NCBI GenBank assembly: GCA_022600255.1
Contig: JAHZKU010000283.1
Location: forward strand, 1 to 7,959
Length of the DNA stretch: 7,959 nt
Direction of reading: 5' to 3'
From: Actinomycetes bacterium
GTDB taxonomy: Bacteria > Actinomycetota > Actinomycetes > S36-B12 > GCA-2699445
Both the position numbers and the translations under genes were made by a program. A model generated the notes under the pieces. The model saw only the letters and a list, made by a program, of their open reading frames with translations, was not told where the DNA came from and made no database searches. Positions 5,351 to 7,959 of the stretch are shown piece by piece. The stretch's first letter is position 1. The number at the start of each line of letters is the position of its first letter.

Positions 5351-6676
5351 ATGCCGGAAGCAGCGGATTTGAAACCACGTCGCAGGCGGGTGGGGTGGCG
5401 TAAATCAGTGCTGGCCTTGACTGCTGGAACGGCCGCTTTGGTCGTTGCTGTCCCCACGACGGCGGGAGCCGCCGCCAGCCTAAACACGGGCGCCTCGGTA
5501 TCAGCCGCGGCCAAGTACAAGAAGAATGGCTCGTTTAAGGTGAAGAGCCAGGACTTCGGCATTCACGCCTACCAGACAAAGCCGGAAATCCCAGCAGGCA
5601 CGATTCGGATCGCCGGTGCTCCGAGTTGGCTGCAGGTGCAGCCAACGAAGGGCACCTGGGATTGGTCCCTAATGGATACCAGTCTGGACCGGGCCAAAGC
5701 GTGGGGCCTATCCGAAGTCTTGGTTGCGATCTTTGGCACACCGCAGTGGGCCGGGTCCAACGTCAAGGATCCTGCCTCGGAGATTCAGGGCCCGCGATCC
5801 ACCAGTGCGCCAGTCAAGATGTCGGACTGGAAGACCTACATCACCGAACTGGTCAAGAAGTACGGCGACCGCATCTCGGCCTATCAAATCTGGAACGAAG
5901 CGACCTCGCCGCAGTTCTATCAGGGCTCCCCGAAGAAGCTCGCTGCGATGACCAAGTCCGCGAGCAAGATCATCAAGAAATACGATCCGAGTGCGGCTGT
6001 GGTGGCATCAAGTGTGCAAACCCATCGACAAAACTGGTTCGACGCCTTTGCGCCCTCGTTCTTCAAGCAGTTGAAGAAGAAGAAGTGGCCGGTGGACGTC
6101 CTGTCCGGCCACTTCTACCCGGCCCTGGATGCTGGTCCCAATGCCCGCGTCGGGCAGATCGAGATGTTCCATCGCACGGCCGATAAAGCGGGGGCGCCCA
6201 AGCGACTGCAGCGGTGGGATACCGAAACCAACTTCGACCTAGGTTCACACGCCTCAACAGGGAAGAATCTGGACGGTCGAGTGCGCGGGAATAAGGCCGC
6301 TTGGTACGTGGGACGGACGTTCCTGGACAGTTGGCGCCTAGGGCTGCGCAAGACCTACTGGTATCTATGGACCCAAAACTACAATGACTTCCCGGGGATC
6401 CAGATGTACCAGGCCAACCAGCCTGGACCGACCGCATACCGCACCCTCGCGAACTGGACAGTGGGTCAAGCGTTCAAGGGCTGCAAGACCAAGGGCAAGC
6501 TTGTGAACTGCAAGTTTAAGAAGAGTGGCAACACCAGCAACGTCCTGTATACAACCGGCGGCAAGGCGAACTACAAGTTCTCCGGCCGCAAGCAGGTCTG
6601 CAAGGTTAACGGGGCGGCCTGCTCTAGCGAGCGAAAGAAGATCAAGGTCACGAAGATGCCAGTGCGGGTTTCTTGA
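5351..6676 (+). CDS. Secreted TIM-barrel glycoside hydrolase (clan GH-A, GH39/GH5-like)
   Basis: A 441-residue exported protein. It starts with a basic stretch (RRRRVGWRK, 10-18), a hydrophobic segment (about 19-34) and an alanine-rich cleavage region near 'TTAGAAA' (36-42), a typical Sec signal. The catalytic domain (about 60-365) shows clan GH-A signatures: YQIWNEA with acid/base Glu183 and 'LQRWDTETNF' with nucleophile Glu292. The first barrel strands show 'DFGIHAY', 'TIRIAG' and 'EVLVAIFGTPQWA'. The last ~70 residues form a separate basic domain with four cysteines (C..C...C..C), rich in lysine and ending in 'KKIKVTKMPVRVS'; this resembles the beta-sandwich tail of related hydrolases. The substrate is unknown; cleavage of the cell's own or a neighbour's exopolysaccharide is possible. 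Start choice is uncertain: ATG 5351 gives a normal signal peptide, GTG 5342 has GAAAGG nine bases upstream, and GTG 5300 is the outermost. The gene stands alone, divergent from cfa and convergent with alkB. Confidence 0.85.
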   Translation: MPEAADLKPRRRRVGWRKSVLALTAGTAALVVAVPTTAGAAASLNTGASVSAAAKYKKNGSFKVKSQDFGIHAYQTKPEIPAGTIRIAGAPSWLQVQPTKGTWDWSLMDTSLDRAKAWGLSEVLVAIFGTPQWAGSNVKDPASEIQGPRSTSAPVKMSDWKTYITELVKKYGDRISAYQIWNEATSPQFYQGSPKKLAAMTKSASKIIKKYDPSAAVVASSVQTHRQNWFDAFAPSFFKQLKKKKWPVDVLSGHFYPALDAGPNARVGQIEMFHRTADKAGAPKRLQRWDTETNFDLGSHASTGKNLDGRVRGNKAAWYVGRTFLDSWRLGLRKTYWYLWTQNYNDFPGIQMYQANQPGPTAYRTLANWTVGQAFKGCKTKGKLVNCKFKKSGNTSNVLYTTGGKANYKFSGRKQVCKVNGAACSSERKKIKVTKMPVRVS

Positions 6677-6747
6677 TCCGCTGGTGTGCTGGGCTTGCGC
6701 GTAACGCCGTGAGCTTCCGGCCTCCGGTCTTCCTGCGCACTGTTCCG

Positions 6748-6788
6748 GGCCGGTCGCGCGGACTAGGCGCGGGCTGGGTGACCGGTTT
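6748..6788. terminator. Imperfect inverted repeat between convergent genes, possible bidirectional terminator
   Basis: In the 202-bp gap between the hydrolase stop and the alkB stop, CCGGTC (6750-6755) pairs with GACCGG (6780-6785). An inner CGCG (6757-6760) can pair with CGCG (6768-6771). Only TTT follows on the plus side, so a classical intrinsic terminator is not clear; GC-rich bacteria often use hairpins with poor T runs. The rest of the gap shows no gene. A second weak repeat, CGGTAG (6817-6822) / CTACCG (6848-6853), has a 25-base loop. Confidence 0.25.
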
Positions 6789-6878
6789 CGGATCACGCTC
6801 GGCTCTTGTGCGGTGTCGGTAGCCTGCGGGTCTTTTGTCGTGGGTATCTACCGGTCGGATGCTGTCTTGGCGCCGCCG

Positions 6879-7529
6879 TCAAGCAACACCCGCGACGCGA
6901 AACTGAATCGAAACTCTGGGGCCTAACGCGGATCTGGATTTGGGAACACAATGCTCATAGGTTCGTTGTGCGCTACCGCCCATGACACACAGATCGCCAT
7001 GACCGAGTTGGAAGTTTAGGGTCCGGCCACCGCCCGTTGGGCGGAGTCGGAAGATGCGCGGATTACCCAGCGAAACGATGGCGACCAAAGTGTCCTCCGT
7101 TCGACCCCGGCCCAACCGATCGCCGTGCCAGGCCACGGAGTCATCACCGTCGCGGTACAAGCAGCAGCCCGCCGAGACGAGGGGATCATTGACCAGCACC
7201 CCCGTCGCGGCGTAATGCTGGTTGAGCATCGCCAGAGCCTGAACCAGCCAATCCGTAGGGAAGGTGGTTGGATCTGGGTACCACGCCACCAGCCTGGGAA
7301 CACGCACGATGCGCTCGTACATGAGGCGCTGCTCGGTGCGCCAAGGCACCAGAGCCCGCAGGTCGGTGAAGCGATCGTCTGCATCATGCAGCCAACCGGG
7401 CAGGTGATCCACCCACGCCCCGTTGCTGAGTTGAGTGCGGTTGATCCGGATGAGGGGTTGGGCTAGCCGTTGCTGTTCGCTCGCCACGTTCGATTCCAGC
7501 AGCAGGCTCGGCTGAAAGCTACTGGTCAT
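6879..7529 (-). CDS. alkB: AlkB-like alpha-ketoglutarate-dependent DNA/RNA repair dioxygenase
   Basis: A 216-residue Fe(II)/2-oxoglutarate dioxygenase predicted to repair N-alkylated bases (1-methyladenine, 3-methylcytosine) by oxidative demethylation. The iron ligands are His135 and Asp137 in 'SVAWHGDRLG' plus His193 in 'YEHCVPK'. The 2-oxoglutarate-contacting arginines are R205 and R211 in RVSIQFR. An N-terminal lid 'VPWRTEQRLMYERIVRVPRLVAWYPD' (61-86) precedes the jelly-roll core. The protein has about the length of E. coli AlkB. The usual N-x-Y motif before the H-x-D is C123-L-Y125 here, so a 2-oxoglutarate-binding Asn appears to be Cys. The start is ATG 7529 with AAGGA six bases upstream. 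The ATG shares four bases (ATGA) with the stop of a possible upstream ORF, and a perfect LexA box lies about 360 bases upstream. SOS induction is therefore likely but inferred; E. coli alkB is instead under Ada control. Family call secure. Confidence 0.93.
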   Translation of the reverse strand: MTSSFQPSLLLESNVASEQQRLAQPLIRINRTQLSNGAWVDHLPGWLHDADDRFTDLRALVPWRTEQRLMYERIVRVPRLVAWYPDPTTFPTDWLVQALAMLNQHYAATGVLVNDPLVSAGCCLYRDGDDSVAWHGDRLGRGRTEDTLVAIVSLGNPRIFRLRPTGGGRTLNFQLGHGDLCVMGGSAQRTYEHCVPKSRSALGPRVSIQFRVAGVA

Positions 7530-7867
7530 GGCCTGTCCTTGTGCGGTTGTCCGGCAAATCCGGGGGAGCGGTGTGGCTCAGGGACGGGTTCTGCGCTGGC
7601 AGGGCCGCGCCTTCCGACGCGGAGGGCAGCTTGGTGTGCTGGGGGTTGGGCTCGCGCAACCGCTGGGTAGCGTGCATGGCTTGCTGGCGCCGACCCGCAA
7701 GCGCAGCTGAGTGATACCCGGCCGCGGAACCGAGCGGCTTTCCGGCCAAGTGCACTGACCCCACTAGCGGAAACAGGCCAGCTGGCGGGAGCACACACAC
7801 TTGCCCGAGCAGGCCGGTTGACTCGCGGGTAGGGGCTGGCTTGGTCTGGGAGACCCGGCGGTCGCAT
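7526..7867 (-). CDS. Possible 113-residue ORF between the SOS promoter and alkB (coding status doubtful)
   Basis: No protein family is recognised. The translated product is rich in Ala, Pro, Arg and Ser, very basic, has few acidic residues, and shows no membrane segment or clear domain. Third-position GC is only about 59%, the same as bulk DNA, so codon use gives no support. An overlapping frame (about 7519-7944) is also open. In favour of translation, the ATG at 7867 sits exactly where a promoter in the SOS box would start transcription (leaderless), and the TGA stop overlaps the alkB ATG as ATGA, the usual sign of translational coupling. It may be a leader ORF that delivers ribosomes to alkB, a young or poorly conserved protein, or plain untranslated leader. 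This stretch of about 340 bases otherwise contains only a small hairpin, GCTTGC (7679-7684) / GCAAGC (7697-7702). Confidence 0.25.
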   Translation of the reverse strand: MRPPGLPDQASPYPRVNRPARASVCAPASWPVSASGVSALGRKAARFRGRVSLSCACGSAPASHARYPAVARAQPPAHQAALRVGRRGPASAEPVPEPHRSPGFAGQPHKDRP

Positions 7868-7873
7868 TCAGCA

Positions 7874-7902
7874 AGGGTATCGCATATCGAACAGATGTTC
7901 GA
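7874..7902 (-). promoter_or_regulatory. Predicted SOS-controlled promoter toward alkB
   Basis: On the minus strand TCGAAC (7902-7897) can act as the -35 element. A 17-base spacer (7896-7880) leads to TACCCT (7879-7874), which fits the TANNNT -10 pattern common in actinobacteria. Six bases later the ATG at 7867 begins, so the predicted +1 is the A of that ATG, a leaderless arrangement. The -35 element is one half-site of the LexA box, so bound LexA would block RNA polymerase. Each element is moderate alone; it is the spacing that is persuasive. Confidence 0.5.
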
Positions 7903-7903
7903 T
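7886..7903. promoter_or_regulatory. Perfect LexA-binding SOS box
   Basis: ATCGAACAGATGTTCGAT contains the actinobacterial/Bacillus-type SOS operator TCGAAC-N4-GTTCGA with both half-sites perfect, plus one further A/T pair outside. Twelve fixed bases are not expected by chance in a window this size. LexA should bind here and repress until RecA-triggered self-cleavage after DNA damage. Because the site is symmetric it may serve the minus strand (toward alkB), the plus strand (a gene beginning beyond the window), or both. Confidence 0.85.
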
Positions 7904-7913
7904 GTATCGGTGG

Positions 7914-7951
7914 GCCTGCTTGCGGCCTCCTTGGGCCACCGCAAGCGAGGC
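7914..7951. repeat. Long hairpin next to the SOS box
   Basis: GCTTGCGG (7918-7925) pairs perfectly with CCGCAAGC (7939-7946) around a 13-base loop. The stem continues outward with GCCT (7914-7917) / AGGC (7948-7951) past a single bulged G (7947), giving 12 pairs. It begins 11 bases to the right of the LexA box. It could be the leader of a plus-strand SOS transcript or the end of a minus-strand gene entering from the right. No T run follows on either side. Confidence 0.4.
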
Positions 7952-7959
7952 CGAAACGG

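Noticed and set aside
5227..5562. 111-codon minus-strand ORF over the hydrolase start
   Set aside because: It overlaps the signal peptide region of a well-supported plus-strand gene antisense and has low-complexity composition; it is a shadow frame.
6682..7643. 12-bp direct repeat TGGTGTGCTGGG at 6682-6693 and 7632-7643 flanking alkB, as possible insertion target duplication
   Set aside because: About one or two such 12-mer matches are expected by chance in a window this size, and no mobile-element gene or terminal inverted repeat is present.
7868..7959. Minus-strand frame entering from the right edge and ending at a TGA at 7870-7868, with a protein-like sequence (VSASLAVAQGG ... HLFDMRYPC)
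   Set aside because: Composition and third-position GC (about 65%) are compatible with coding, but only 30 codons are visible, the frame runs straight through the SOS box, and no family is recognised. It cannot be decided without sequence to the right. If real, the SOS box would lie inside the 3' end of an upstream gene.
7895..7959. Plus-strand frame from ATG 7895 (MFDVSVGLLAASLGHRKRGR) or GTG 7910, open to the window end
   Set aside because: The ATG lies inside the LexA box and no Shine-Dalgarno precedes either start. A plus-strand SOS gene probably starts beyond the window if it exists.

Overview
The window looks like chromosomal DNA from a moderately GC-rich bacterium, most likely an actinomycete (Actinomycetota). 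GC is roughly 58-60% by eye. Support for this includes GTG and TTG start codons, a DEAD/DEAH helicase and a GGGG-type patatin resembling actinobacterial versions, an AlkB with an 'AWHGDR' motif, and a LexA box of the Gram-positive/actinobacterial type (TCGAAC-N4-GTTCGA). No transposase, integrase, CRISPR array, tRNA or rRNA was found. The genus cannot be named from the sequence alone.

Layout. Positions 1-5087 hold five genes on the minus strand. In transcription order they are cfa (cyclopropane fatty acid synthase, 5087-3972), a DEAD/DEAH-box helicase (3773-2076), a patatin-like phospholipase (2033-1050), an SRPBCC lipid-binding-fold protein (915-424) and a thioredoxin-type glutathione peroxidase cut by the window edge (415-1). 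cfa ends in a hairpin followed by a short T run, so it is probably its own unit. Helicase and patatin are 42 bp apart, and SRPBCC and peroxidase are 8 bp apart with the stop codon overlapping the next Shine-Dalgarno, so each pair is probably co-transcribed. Positions 5088-5350 are a divergent intergenic region holding a predicted three-way-junction structure and further hairpins. Positions 5351-6676 (plus strand) encode a secreted TIM-barrel glycoside hydrolase with two identifiable catalytic glutamates and a lysine- and cysteine-containing C-terminal domain. It converges on an alkB gene (7529-6879, minus).

Upstream of alkB is a perfect 18-bp LexA/SOS operator (7886-7903). On the minus strand it overlaps the -35 element of a well-spaced promoter (TCGAAC, 17 bp, TACCCT). 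The predicted transcription start falls exactly on an ATG at 7867. That ATG opens a 113-codon reading frame of doubtful coding status whose stop overlaps the alkB start as ATGA. The simplest reading is a DNA-damage-induced transcript carrying alkB, possibly leaderless. The operator could instead serve a plus-strand gene starting beyond the right edge.

Functional theme (inference): several genes deal with membrane lipids and oxidative or alkylation damage. cfa modifies unsaturated acyl chains, patatin hydrolyses acyl esters, the peroxidase reduces (lipid) hydroperoxides and AlkB repairs alkylated bases. Nothing in the sequence proves that they act together. The two least explained items are the SOS promoter with its leader ORF upstream of alkB and the structured intergenic element at 5174-5250.
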